Assembly (NCBI GenBank): GCA_963920665.1
Contig: OY987269.1
Location: 20,710,501-20,774,500 of the forward strand
DNA from: Straminergon stramineum
Taxonomy: Eukaryota; Streptophyta; Bryopsida; Hypnales; Calliergonaceae
Reading direction: 5' to 3'
DNA length: 64,000 nt
Shown here: positions 35,569-48,263 of the stretch, piece after piece
How the letters are laid out: each line of letters opens with the position of its first letter
How positions within the stretch are numbered: position 1 is the first letter of the stretch
Made by a program: the position numbers and the translations under genes
The notes under the pieces: model-generated
Told to the model about the DNA's origin: nothing
Databases searched by the model: none
What the model saw: the letters and a program-made list of their open reading frames with translations, nothing else

Positions 35569-36388
35569 GTGTCTCTAATTAACTAGAGTTCATTCTCTCT
35601 CTATTTTAATTACCCCTCACTTAAACACTTTAAAGCATTGCTTATATTTCTTATATTGACAAATTATTAGAATGACCAATTCTCTTTTTACTGGCAATTA
35701 CAAGGCGATTTGAATGCACATATGCATACCTTACTAGTTCCGGAGTATTGTTTTAGGATTTAAAGTTCATTTGTCCAAAAATGTCACCCGAGGAAGTGTA
35801 AGCTGTAAATCAGAACACATTTTCACAAAATCTCCTACTCTGGAAGAGCCCATGGACATATCAAGATTATGGAAGAGTTGCAAGCCAAAATCAAGGATGA
35901 AAGGAAACCAAAAGTCAAGTCTAGCAAATAGCTCATCAATAACCTAATCCTAACAAGTGGTAGAAACTGGACAGTGTAACTAAGTCGTCGGTGACAAATC
36001 TGCAAGCAGTTCCCTATTCCCCAATATTTCCTCCCAAGTATAAAGCGAAGCTGCTGCTGTATTTAATATACTGTATCTTGCAATATCGAGGCTTCTCCGA
36101 GCAGGTGACTCCCCACAGTTCCATGCTATTCCATGATTTGAGCAGTCAACACATCTTGGCCTCTAGCACAAAGTTGCGAACAGGCAGAGTCCTGTCATGA
36201 AGTTCTCAACTTAGAGGCAAGTGCAAATCAGACGCGACAATTTCAGCACCAACTAGGTTAAATCTACATGTCACTTGAATAATTTAACAGCCTCCCTGGA
36301 AAACTGTGACAGCCCCTCAAAAGACATCAATAGCATCGTCATCACTGAACCTGGCTCTGTAAGCCCTCAAGAGCCAGTGAACCCAGCC
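35569..36388. other. Spacer and 3'UTR region of UBP1-B
   Basis: The part nearest 36388 is probably the UBP1-B 3'UTR. GC content rises from about 35980. No separate gene is recognised. Confidence 0.45.
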
Positions 36389-39300
36389 CTAGTAGAATAG
36401 GTGCTGCTGCCCTATCCCTCCTGAAACTAAACCTGCTCCTGGCTGAAAACTTTCGTAGACTCGGGTCCCCGGAGCTCCCAAATGAGGACCTTGACCCAGA
36501 CCCACACCCATGCTTTGATGGTGGGGAAGGGGTAAAAGAGCACGCCCAGCCCCTTGAGGTGTCATGCTGATTTGGCGTTGATAAGCTAAAAGGTCAGCAG
36601 CGCTGTAGCCGAGATTTACTCCAGACATTAGACCCTGCTGATAAGGGTTCACGGGAAGGGGCGGAGGAGGAAGTGGAGCTGATGAAGACCCGGGTACTGT
36701 GGGCTTACTTCCCCAGGAACACTGAAACACAAACAAGCATCAATGTCAAGGTAATGGGATAGATAGAAACATATTTCTCTCAAACGTTTTGAACTTAAAT
36801 GAGTTCAGGTGATTTGGTGATCTCACACGACCCAGTTCTGACTGCAAGGGGTTAACCTTCATTACACTGACGAGACCTTCAAGGGTTAGCCTCCACGGTG
36901 CAGTACAGAACATAGTGATGTTACGAAGGTCAACCCTTTGTAGGTCTCGTCAGCGTTGTTCAAGAATATTATGTAATGCACCATGGTGGTGGGGTATGTA
37001 CTGCACCCACATAACATTCATGAACAATCAAGGTGAGGTCCTGAAAGCCACGGTAATGGGTTCCTACCTTATTCACAGTAAAATTGGAACACAAATCAAT
37101 ACTCAAATTGTGAACTGAAAAAATGTGGAGACTTACTTTAACAGACTTGCCGCAAAGGACTCTACCATTAGCTGCTTGAATCGCATAAGCAGCTTCTTCA
37201 TGAGAGCGGTAACGCACAAAACCAAACCCCTTATCCTTTTGCACACGTACATCTTCTATCACACCAACTCCGAGACTGTGAAACCATCGGTGTAATTCAG
37301 TTTGGCTCACCTGCCAATAAGAAATAGCAGTCAGTTGTAATTACAAATCTCAAACCGTTGATGGAAACTACGAATCTGACTTATCAGAAGATCACGTCAC
37401 GTCTTACGTGCGCACTAAATTTTGATTTACAAATACTACCAAATTTTGCACTTAGTATTATCAAGATGCACTACCGGTTGTTGGCAGTGAAAAAGAATAT
37501 GCACAATCTGAGTACCTCATGGGCCAAATTGCCGACATAGACAGTAGTGTACTGAGGATTGTTTTCTGGTCCATCCCCAGCAGAACCCTCTTGGCGATCT
37601 TCTGGACGAACCTCTGCAAAACGGTAATCAAACGAGAATCCTGAGTAGCGGATCACGTGAGTTGTCACTACAAATTGAGCGACGAAAGGATAACATCCGT
37701 TGATGTGTATGGTTCTCAAAACAGTTAACTGAAGCTAGAAGGGAAGTAATTTCAGAGAAAACGAAGAACACCTTGACCAAGAGATTGCAGCCCTGCGAGT
37801 GGGTCAACAGCACCATTCATTCCCACACTATGACCACCATTGTTTGTTTCATCGCCTTGAGCAGAATTGTTTGTTTTTGTTGCCCAATTGCACCGGATCG
37901 GTCGCGTTCCAAGCCATTTTCCTGCCAAAATTATCGAGATTTGAGAACCTAGGTCCGAGAGGGAGAAAGCGCAAATCTCGGATATATAAGGCCAACGCAT
38001 GCAACTAGAACCCTATAGTGATACTTTTATACAAATCCCATACTGATACTGAAATCCTGACTCGTAGTTCTCAAACTCAGCAAACTTCACATACATGATA
38101 GAGACTCAAAAAAAATTCTCTTACCAGTCATCTCTGTAATAGCACTCTCTGCTTCCTGCATTAATTCAAAAATTGACAGAGTCACGAGTCTAGACGGTAA
38201 TGCAAGCGAAACACAGCCAGCAAGGCGAAAACAAAACATGAACAGACCTCCAGTACCTGTTATAGCTGACGAATTACTGTTGGACAGAGAACACAAAAGT
38301 AAAACGAAAAACAAAAAAATAATATAAAAATAAATTGAAGGAAGAAAATATCAAAATCACTTCACAAGTGAAACTCCAACACAAAAAGAAGAAAAACCTC
38401 GCGTCACTCAATCCCGCTGAAAGTAAAAATGCCTGAACCTACCTGCTGACTTCTGAAAGAAACAAAGCCGAAACCCCTAGAGCGACCTGAGCGTTGATCC
38501 CACATAACTCGTGCATCTCTGTTCATCAAACCAAATGTTCAAAAAAAAAGTGTGCACGCAGAACGATAATAAGAAAAATATCTCTACGCCGACTCTCGGA
38601 GAGCAAAGTAAGCAGCACAAGCGAACCATGTATATAGATCCCAATTATGCCTTTGTGGAAAGAAATTTACTTCACCACTGCTAAATGGAAGTTTTTAACT
38701 TAGACAGAAAACTATGAAAACGGTGCACAGTGAGACTACTGTTTATTTCATATCCCAATTTTTGGCCAGGCGTTTAGATTGGAATATTAAAATTGTTTGA
38801 CACATCAGCATTGAAGGACACATGCATACAAAGGAACTAACAAGCACTATAAATCTAATCACAGAAGAAAGAACTATTAAAAACAATAATGCCAGTTACT
38901 TACGAGCAGCTGGTGTAGACACAAAATGCAGCAAACAAAGTTGCATCAGTAACCTCTGGACTGAGGTCTCCGACAAATACATTGTAATGCCCTGAAAAAA
39001 AAAATTAACACAGTAAACAAAAAGAGGACGAATTTGCTGACTATCATGCAATTACCAATCTGCTACCATCACAGAAAATTGCCAAACAAAGGTACCTGTT
39101 GTATCCTCCCTCTGTCCACTTGCATATGCCCAGTTAACTTTAATAGGCTGCCCAAACCTACATGAAAGCACAAACTATAAAATCAGGACAAGACAGCACA
39201 ATTCTGTCGGAGATGAAGTCATATGAATGACTTGGGATGATAAAACAATTACACCCAATGAATATGAGAACTGTTATAAAATGTTAACGCACAGAAGAAG

Positions 39301-41484
39301 ATAAGTAAATAACCATTTAAATGAAAAAATTATTAACTGAAAATGGAACTGAATGTAGAGCAAGTCCCCAACTCCTCAGAAACAATGCTAATTACGATAG
39401 GACAATAAAGCACTCCTTTCAAAGGAATGTTGTCAAATAACGTTCTCCCCGAGTACACGGATCTAATAGAAATCTGAAAAGGAACCAAAAGGAACTGGGA
39501 CGTACATCTGTCTGCCATTAAGAGAAGTTAATGCCACTGCAGCGTAGCGGTGGTCCAAGTAGTCAACAAACCCATATGATGACTGCAGGAAAAAAAAGTA
39601 CAAGAGCATCAAATCCCGATGCAATTCCAGGCCTTAACACAGTATAAATGAACAAGTACGCACTTGAATGTATTGAGTTCGAAAGAGAGATGAGAAAAAT
39701 AGAACAATGCGGGGGTAACACTTGCACTGATTTTGAATTAACGCAAAAACAATAAGCGGAACCACCAACGACGTTTCTGTCTCCGAACCACAAGAAATGG
39801 TACATGAACACAAAAGCGGCTAATCTAAAGAGTTAAATGCATCACACATTCGTACCAAAAAAATGCGCAAAAGGTGAATCCATCACCCAAAGGTGAATGA
39901 ACAAGGAAGAAAACAAGAACTAGACTCCATAGCAAATAACCAGTACCTTTTCCTTCCTGATGAGTTTGCAACCCTCCAAAGGGCCGACATTAGAGAAAAC
40001 CTCAGCAAGGAGTCCCTCCGTGACTTTAGTGTGTATGTTGCCTACATACCTGCGTTAAGTGGCCGCACAATAACAAAATGCCTCAAAAAAATACAGCTTA
40101 AACTTTCCAACAAATCCAAAATATCCAACATCAAGACATTCTTAACCCCTAAAGGACCAGGAGTGCAAAAAAAAAAGTGTTGCAGAAGCAACCTGATGGC
40201 CTTATGGTCCTTTAGGGGTTAACGTGACACCTTCGGCAAGGTTCTTTACTGACAAAACCGGAATTGTGCAGTTTCAAAAGTTTCAAGAAACTCTCAAAGT
40301 CAGAGGGTTATGACTAGCAGATGAGAAAAATCTCAAACAGTGACCACACAGAAATAAAAGCTGCCACCCCCTTTTCTCTGTATAAGCAGAAAAAGTAGAC
40401 CTCAAAAAATACTCGAAAGGGTGAAGCAAGCAACTCCAATAGTCTACAACGAAAAGGTTAAACAATAAAAGCAGGAAATGTGACTGGGGTAGGACTACTG
40501 AAATAAGAAAAAGCAGCAATGAACTTACACACTACGACAAGAAGTTGCATCAAACCCAGGGGGCAGATTCCCACTCGGCATTGGTTCCATCTGCAAAAAA
40601 CGGCGAGAAAATGGCAGACTATACAAAGTGAACAAAAGTACAAAATGCTACCCTTCCTAGTGTCTCGACTCAGAAACCCAAAACCCAAAACCCAAAAACA
40701 AAACAAAAAACAAAATAAAACAAAACAAAACAAAACACGCCCTCTAGAGCATTGCATAGCTCTAACAATCGGCTATTAATACCAACCTATGCAACGTAGG
40801 ACAGAAAGCCCTTGGAACCATGATAAAACAAGAGAAGCTATCCAAGTATTGAGACATTGCAACACTCACACAGCAAACATCGCCAAGTCCTTGTCGATGA
40901 GAAAAACACTTCCACCAACACTCTACCCCAGTCGTTACCAAAAAAAGATTTGATTATTTTAACATAAGCACGAACCACGAAGGTCTACGGAATCAACAGT
41001 ACATGAGCTTCATTGCATCAAAACCCTCACGCCCGAAAGTCTGCCCACTAACATTTTACCATCTAACGATTCAATTACATCCAATTAAAGACCTTCAAGA
41101 TAGCTACAGAGTCCTTATGTGCCCCATTACGTCTCAATTTTAAGATCAAAAGCAGGGCTTTCAAAATAACCAGATGAACAGGAATTTCTAGAAGTAATGC
41201 CGAGCTCAGAGTATGTATCATTTAGACGAGAGTTCTTTTTGAAGTGGGGAACTCAAACATTCGAAATCAGAAACTCAAACCTCACAATCTCTAAGATGAG
41301 GACACAGTCGATAAAACAGGAGGGCATGAAGTACCTGAGGCATAGTAGCCAGCAAGCCCGGGTGGTAAAGCGCCGGCTGCTGCGGCTGAGGCTGGTTCTG
41401 CTGGAGCATGGCTTGATGTACAAGACTTTGATGCTTGAGCCGCTGCTGATACAGCTGCTGCTCCGTCTGCTGCATTGCGTACAT
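36389..41484 (-). CDS. UBP1: UBP1-type oligouridylate-binding protein, copy B (three RRMs)
   Basis: Tandem paralogue of copy A, same strand and same 12-exon plan: 41484-41335, 40590-40529, 40049-39947, 39582-39506, 39157-39096, 38991-38904, 38518-38443, 38155-38125, 37921-37772, 37613-37516, 37310-37137, 36721-36389; about 467 residues. RRM1 spans about residues 71-145 ([14 protein letters not shown]), RRM2 about 153-232 ([14 protein letters not shown]), RRM3 about 289-360 ([14 protein letters not shown]). The N-terminus is Gln-rich and the C-terminus Pro/Gly/Gln-rich, ending QQHLFY. All introns are GT-AG, including intron 1 (CAG/GTACTT), unlike copy A. Intron 2 carries a 73-bp TTAA element and intron 11 a foldback. 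An AAACCCTAG telo-box lies about 720 bp upstream of the ATG. The gene is divergent from SDS22. Confidence 0.93.
36867..36953. repeat. Imperfect inverted repeat in UBP1-B intron 11
   Basis: The left arm starting CTGACGAGACCTTCAAGGGTT (36867) pairs with a right arm (36924-36953) whose reverse complement starts CTGACGAGACCTACAAAGGG. It may be a small MITE or an intronic hairpin. An additional short pairing (GCAGTAC with GTACTGC) lies just outside the core. Confidence 0.55.
40146..40218. mobile_element. Minimal 73-bp TTAA-type element in UBP1-B intron 2
   Basis: Both ends read inward as CCCCTAAAGGACCA (14 bp, perfect). TTAA flanks are at 40142-40145 and 40219-40222. Its right 38 bp match the right end of 2559-3156, so it is an internal-deletion derivative of that family. 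UBP1-A has no such insertion in the equivalent intron. Confidence 0.85.
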
Positions 41485-43024
41485 TCTGGCAAACTCACGC
41501 TCGACGTTCGTTCTACCCTAATTCGAGTACAACATATCACGCCTCTGAGCACAAACACACGAACGAAGAAACAAACAATGAAAATCACGCTCCTTAGACC
41601 ACGAAACCTAATACGCAACTCTCCGACTTGAGACACACTCCAAGACACACCACCGCACAGCTTCTAAACCTCTCACGGCTCCAAGTAACGGCTTCTGCAA
41701 AACGAAAGTACAACACGACAGAAAAACAGCGTACAGTACAACTACACTTCCAATACATCCCGCAAGCGCCAATGGCTGCATCAATTTCCCTCCAGAAGCT
41801 ATCAACGAGCTCTCAGGGCCGGAATAGCACAATCTTTAATACAAGATAGCAAGATCCTATTCCACAGACCTTGCCAGAAACCGCAAATACCTCACCAGAA
41901 AACCACAGCAAACAGAGACGCACAATTCTTGATCAAGATGACAAAGCCAACCACGAAAAGCTACAATCAGTCCGCCATTCCACTAAAATGGCAAACCCTC
42001 GAAAATCTTAAACCACCGACCGATTGACACAGATCGTAAGATAAAGACCAAAAGAAACATCGTCGAGACGCCATTGTCCGAACGCGCATGAAATTTGAAG
42101 CCTGTCACTAACCTCAGTGATAATTGGAGAGTTCGCAACCGGGCGATTACGAAAGATGCGATGGTTTACAGTGGCGATGGATTGCTACTAAGGACACATC
42201 AACTAGGGTTTCAAGACTCTCTATGCGAGTCTCGACTACAAGCAAGAAAGAAAAAATAAGAAACACAGACCGAGCACCTCGCCTCCCTTAAGTTAAGTCA
42301 AATGAAGCCTCTCCTTCCTTCTTAGGTCATATAGTTCTGTGACTTCTGTCCGTGCGACTAAAGCATTTACAGAATATTCATGGTACTGGTCAGGGTCCAC
42401 TTCAGGTCGTTGCTATATATATTCATTTTTCTTTATTTCTTCATCCTCATTTATCATTCAGTTGTGGCTTATGCTCTTTGAGTCTTTGACCACTTCCACA
42501 CATTGTCACATTCTTCTTGTAGAAATTCTTGTCGCGGGATTGCAATTTCGAGACCATAATCAGGCTCCATCGCCACTCAAGCAACCGTTGAGAGTCTTGA
42601 GATCAGTCTGACTACAGTACCAGATGTATCATCTTGCTTGCTTCTTACGATTTGATTACTAATTATGGAATTTCAAAAGATAACTCAGAAAGTTGTGAAC
42701 AGTGTTTGTGATGTGCTGGCTTGTTGTTTAGGGGATGGTAAGTTCGAAGCCCTAATTTGTTACGCACTTCCTGCTATTGTGTGATGAGCTTCATTCCGGG
42801 TTGGGAATAGTATCGTTCATGTACTGGCTGTTGATCTTCCTCTTGAGTGTGGAGTCGAATTCCTGATTTGCAGATTTGTTGAGTGTTGAGCTTCTCGTGA
42901 GTGCGTTCATGTGTAGTTTGCAAACCCTAAACCCTAAGTGATGTGCCGGCCTCGACCGAGAGCTTCAATTCCGTCACAATTGAATTGAAAATTGGCTTTG
43001 AACAATTGTGGCGTTGTCGTTGTC
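41485..43024. promoter_or_regulatory. Divergent promoter region between UBP1-B and SDS22
   Basis: The start codons lie 1,540 bp apart, pointing away from each other. The interval contains AAACCCTAG (reverse strand of 42203-42211) nearer UBP1-B and a doubled telo-box AAACCCTAAACCCTAA (42922-42937) about 90 bp upstream of the SDS22 ATG. 5'UTR exons were not resolved. Confidence 0.5.
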
Positions 43025-46000
43025 ATGGAAGAAGCACCTTCACCACCACCACCACGCAGTCCTCTCGCGGCTGATGGTTCCGCTTCTGCTTCGTCGTTGC
43101 CGGAAGCCCTGGAAATCGCTCCTGGCGATGTTTCCGTTGTAAAATCAAGCGGAGAACACGAGGAGCTTGCTGTTCCCGCGGCGATGGAGTCCGATTCTTC
43201 TGTGGACGCTACAGGAGGAGAAAGGGCGAATGCAGAGGAGGAAAACGAGGAGAATATCCTTGACTTGACAAGCTTCCAGTTACATGACTTGACGGACGTG
43301 GATTTGCCTGTTACGCTTGCGGAATTGGACTTAACCTCCAATCGACTCACGGTCGTCGACTCTCGAATTGCCAATCTCTCGCATCTGCAGGTGCGTGATC
43401 TTTTGTTCCGCATTTTTGTTTGGTAGAGAGTACTAAAACCCGTTGAAATCAGGGGTTGTCTACTACCCAATAGTGGCCTACAACCTCACTTTGAATGATT
43501 GCATCAGAATTGGTTGATAGAATTTTGTCTACTGTCCCTTCCCTTCATAAAAGATTTGATCTCAAGAGAGTTTGGCACTTGTACTGATAGTGGTCTCTTC
43601 AGTGAACCCTGTAGTGATCTCTCAATGAAAAGCACACCCCTGTATGTTGATTGAAATGCTGACAGTGACGGCACGAGAATCCGCTGCCTTACATCAGGAT
43701 CAATTGCAGTTGAGCTAGTGTGTTTGGCGAATGTGTGACTATGGTTTCGCCATTAGGGTTAGAGATTGTCAGTGCCGACTTTTAGTTTGACCGACTCTGG
43801 ATTTGGCCAGGTCCATCGCTCTAATGAATGTTGTGGTGTCCTGTGTTGTGTTTTCTCAGAAATTGAGCTTTGAACAGAATTTGATTAACGATGATGCAGT
43901 GAGTGTATTGAGTGAGTGGACGACGCTACCTGGTTTGCAGGTGCCGTTTTCTTATCCAGATTCTGTTTGCGTTGTGCTCTTATGATGCCGTGCTTGTGAT
44001 CTACAGTTGTGATAAGCTAAGTAGTGTGTTCCTCTTTATTACAGCCAACAGCATTTATTTTTTATATTGTATGATACACTATTTCGTAGGTTTGACACTA
44101 ATTTGAACACCTTGTATTAGTGAAGTTTTGGATGGGTAAGCTTGAAACACTGTTTAGCAAAGTTCATTTCCTACGTTGGCCACTTGTTGATTGACTTAGT
44201 ATTCACTCAGAAGCTTCTCTGTGTTCTCTTTTTGACTGTCAATGGTCGTCTCGAGGTTCAAACATGTAGCAAAAGTAGTTCGTATATTACATGGCTTGCT
44301 ATTTTGGTTGCTCAGGAAATCATGGATGACACTAGATAGAAGGAACAGTGTAGTCGTTGATGGATTTACTGGGTTTTGCAGGAGCTCGTGCTGCGTGACA
44401 ATAAGCTACTGAGAATACCGTCAGTGAGCAATTTTGTGAATCTGACACTGCTGGATGTCTCTTTCAACAAAGTGACGTCCATGAACGGCTTGGCGACTGT
44501 TTCTTCGACACTGGGAGAGCTTTATTTGTCGAAAAACGAGATTGGGAAGATTGAGGAGATAGACCATTTGTCCAAGCTTCGGGTTCTAGAACTGGGCTCC
44601 AACAAGATACGAGTATGAACCTCTATCTTACATTTAAAGGGTTTGATAGAGAATTTTGCTGCAGGCCTGTGATGTTGTTGGATCTTTATTACTGGGCGCT
44701 CTTTAATTATGTATCAGTGGATGTTTTGATGTGGGCTGGTATTTACTTTCCTTGATCATTTTGTAACGCTTCTGAAGTCTTTGTAAATCTAAAATCTAAA
44801 ATCTAAATGAAGCGTGGACGTCAGAAAACTCATTGTGTACGCTTTTGTTCAGTTAAGACGTTGGGATGCTCTCCAGAGTTGTAACTGTTATCTACTTTGA
44901 AACGTGTGACTCCTTTGTCTCGCAGGTTATGGAAGGCCTTGATCATCTAAAAGAGCTGCAGCAACTGTGGCTGGGGCGCAATCGCATCCAGAGTGTAAAC
45001 TTGTGTGGCTTGACTAGCCTGCTTAAAATTAGTCTGCAGAGCAACCGCCTGACTTCAATGGTGGCATTCCAGGTCTCTGTTTGGTGACGCTTCGTGAGTT
45101 CATGTTCATGTAGTTGGCTAGCTCTGACTGTCTCAGTCTCAGGTTATGGGTAACTGTATGTTAGCATTATTATTTATTCTTATTTCGATGTTGACATGTC
45201 AAGAATTCACATCTGTTTTCAATTTTTTTCCTAAATTGTCCTTGGTCATGTTGCTTTAGTATTCTGTAATGCTCGTACGGTTTCTTACTTGTTACATGTG
45301 GGTATATTTCTTTTTTTCCACTTTGGTATGTGGTTAGCTCCTGCAGTGCCTTAGATAGCACGTTATGTTTGATTCTATGTTCAGCTGATTGTAGTTGTCA
45401 ACATTTAAAGTTTAAATCTCTTTGTGCAGGACTGCGTGAACTTGACAGAGTTGTATTTGAGCCATAACCACATATCTGTCATGGAAGGGCTCTCGACTCT
45501 CCAGAATCTTCGTGTGCTGGATCTAGCATCAAACAAAATTTCAGCCCTTAGCAATCTTGAAGAACTTACCAGGTATGTTTCAACTCTTTTGAATCAATAT
45601 TGGTAGGCACACTTACATTGAAGAGGCCTTTGGATGCAAAGAAAAATCCTCTTTCATCTGATCCTACATTCGAATAGATAGGTGTACGATAAAAGTTGAA
45701 AAGTGCTGATGTTCTCATGTTTTGAAACACATTCTTCATGATTACAGTTTTTGCACGATATGTCTTAACTCACGTATTTGGTGTTGGCAAGCAGCCTGGA
45801 AGACCTCTGGCTCAATGATAACAGCATTGCTACTTTGGACAGCATTGAGATAAAGTTGGCGGGCTGTAAAAACTCTCTTACTACGGTCTACCTTGAGCGA
45901 AACCCCTGTGTAAGCAGTTTTCAAACTTTGTTCAATGCGACTTGTGGTTAGTATGGTTTGTGTTACTGAAGCTATTTCCAGACTCAGAAGTTCATCTTTA

Positions 46001-46604
46001 TCTCAACACCTCATCACAAAAGACTCCTTCATGAGATCGACAAAGTTCTTAACCCTTAAACGACAGGTCAAGCCCCTCGTTGACAAAAAGTGGGTTTTGC
46101 ATGTTTTTGAAATGTTTCAACCTATTGGACCCACTTCTACAGTGAAAATGATTTGCCAAGCACCGCATTTAGGTTGCAAAGTCAAAGTACTATTCACTAT
46201 TCCATTCACTATTCCCTTGTGCATGCACTGAAATTTTTGGGGGCAAGCAACAAGATCCATTTCCTGCTTTAAGGAAAGTATTTGATTCTCCCTTGTGCTG
46301 CCCGCCAGGCTAGGGAATGTCATTTAAGGGTTAATCTAAATTTAATAAGCGTTAGATCTAGATTGTCCTCATGTTGAGTTAACTACATTAATTTAGCATT
46401 ATGTTCTAGTAGGTTCACTGATGACTCACCACTAACAAATTTGGGAATCTAATTTGGGGATCTTTTTGACACGTCACTCATCTTTTCAGTTGTTGACATG
46501 GTAGTTATTGGAACTTGCAGGCCCTTGATCCCAAGTACATTCGCACAATGAGAAGCATCCTTCCCAAGCTGCAGCAGCTGGATTCCCACCTACTTTTGCA
46601 CTAA
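43025..46604 (+). CDS. SDS22: SDS22-like protein phosphatase 1 regulatory subunit (leucine-rich repeat)
   Basis: SDS22 (PPP1R7 in animals) binds the PP1 catalytic subunit and controls its assembly and location, acting in nucleus and cytosol. Exons are 43025-43390, 44382-44612, 44926-45072, 45430-45572, 45795-45909 and 46521-46604; about 361 residues, all GT-AG. After a Pro-, Ala- and Glu-rich leader of about 76 residues come about eleven 22-residue LRRs of SDS22 type (for example LRELxLxxNxI forms: LAELDLTSNRLTVV, LRVLELGSNKIRV, LQQLWLGRNRIQSV, LTELYLSHNHISVM). They close with a cap ending LDPKYIRTMRSILPKLQQLD. The ATG at 43025 is the only Met opening this frame before the LRRs. The plant homologue is about 330 residues. 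Intron 5 contains a 278-bp TTAA element. Confidence 0.92.
46053..46330. mobile_element. TTAA-type MITE in SDS22 intron 5 (278 bp)
   Basis: The left end is CCCTTAAACGACA and the inward-read right end is CCCTTAAATGACA, one mismatch in 13. TTAA flanks are at 46049-46052 and 46331-46334. The terminal CCCTTAA differs from the CCCCTAA families by one base, so it is a related subfamily. It is non-coding. Confidence 0.8.
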
Positions 46605-47332
46605 GTGTTCAATAGGCAGGGAAGTGCTTCTGTTTGCCAATGAAATCTTTACTTTGGGCATCTGAGTGAGTGAATACAAATCTATAAGATGTAATTGCAT
46701 TATTTGATCAGTTGGCTGATCGGTAAGTCATGGAGCATTTTGTATGCCACCAATTACACGGTTTCTATATCACGGATTTACGCTTTGAGTCTCAGTGATT
46801 GTCATTGGTTAGGATGTAAGCGTTTTTACTAGAGGAAAGAAATCAAGGAGGTTGTTAGAGCTGTCACATGGGATATGATAAAGAGTTTCGTGAGAGCCAT
46901 GAACAGAATCCATTCAATGTGGATGATGTGGTCTTTCATGATAGTGAATCTACCCAAATTTTAATAGGATGCAGAGGATTTGGAAGGATGTACTCTTGCC
47001 CAGCAGGATGCCAGCAACGTTTCCTTGAAATTTTTCATAATACTGTGCTCAAAACTGTGTCATATCTTGCGGTTACTCATCTATCACATCATACTGTTTG
47101 CTGTTGGAGCATTTGCATTCCATGAGCTGTACTGTACTGCGGGTAGTATATTTGCGATACGTGTTGAGGGGTGCACGTTACGCACATTACGTAACTTGTA
47201 TCTGATGTTATGGCCAGATCATGCTAACTTGCACTTGATCCAGCACCAAGTTGGTGCCACCAACTTAGATTGAGATACTTAAATTGAGTTTTCAATGAAA
47301 TTAGACTTTTTGAGAAATTTTAGACACTATAA
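46605..47332. other. SDS22 3'UTR and spacer
   Basis: The first few hundred bases probably include the 3'UTR. No second gene is recognised; short plus-strand ORFs at 46868-47273 lack family resemblance. Confidence 0.4.
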
Positions 47333-47336
47333 TTAA

Positions 47337-48259
47337 CCCCTGAAGGACCAAGGCCTTTTTTCCATCAAAACATACTCAAAACTGCCTCTTGTATTGTAAA
47401 GAGCAAAAAACTTGAAAAATTGTCTTCTTTTTTTAATATCTAACCATAGGATCTTATACTAGTCTAGTATAAGAATGTATGGAAGAAATTTCAGAAACTT
47501 TGATTGCATAGATTGCAAGATATTTACATCCAAATTGAAGGAAATAATTTTTTTTGCAACGTTCTTGACTAGATTTTTTGGCTTTGAATTTTTTTAACTT
47601 AAATTTTTGTATTATTGATTTTGATTTTCTAGGTTTTAATGTTGAACATTTGAGTTGAGAATCTAGGAAAAAAAATTCAAGAAAAAAACATTTAAGTTGT
47701 TCTCATTAAAAAATTGTTAAGTAGAAGGAGGTTTAAGATTGAAGGCCAACTAAATCGTTAATAGCTTTAAGATGAAATTGAAATGCAATAATCTCAATGG
47801 TGAGATTTTTCTAGAAAGCAAATATAACCCTCTCAAACATTTTTTTTTGGAATTTGTGAAAATTGCATTAAAAAATGAATCCTATAAATTATTTTTTCAA
47901 GAAGGTGTTGAGATTGCCTAAAAATCTAAGATTGTCCATAAATTTTTCATCACTAGTCCAAATAGAATGAATCAATTCTTCAAATCTAGGAAATAAAATC
48001 AAATTTTAGGAAAAAAATTGAAAAAAATAATTTTGACTTTTTGTGATTTTTTTGTGCTACCCACCAAGCTCCATGTTTGGCTCATTGTTCCGTAACTTTT
48101 TCTCCCAAGCACCGATTGAAATAAAAATTACATATCCATGAATCTCTCGCAAATTCACACATCCTCAAAGAAAATTCAAAATTTTCACTAAAAATTGAGG
48201 TCATAGGAACCTATTCGGATCCAAATTGTCCCTTGAGGGAACAAACAATCCTTTAGGGG
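47337..48259. mobile_element. TTAA-type element, family A copy 2 (923 bp)
   Basis: The left end is CCCCTGAAGGACCAAGGCC and the inward right end is CCCCTAAAGGATTG. TTAA flanks are at 47333-47336 and 48260-48263. The interior is homologous, in opposite orientation, to 20824-21662. It is the longest element of the set and still has no transposase-like ORF. Confidence 0.8.
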
Positions 48260-48263
48260 TTAA

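Noticed and set aside
42934..43470. 178-codon minus-strand ORF opposite SDS22 exon 1
   Set aside because: Shadow of the Ala/Glu/Ser-rich coding exon; it ends in intron sequence and has no family match.
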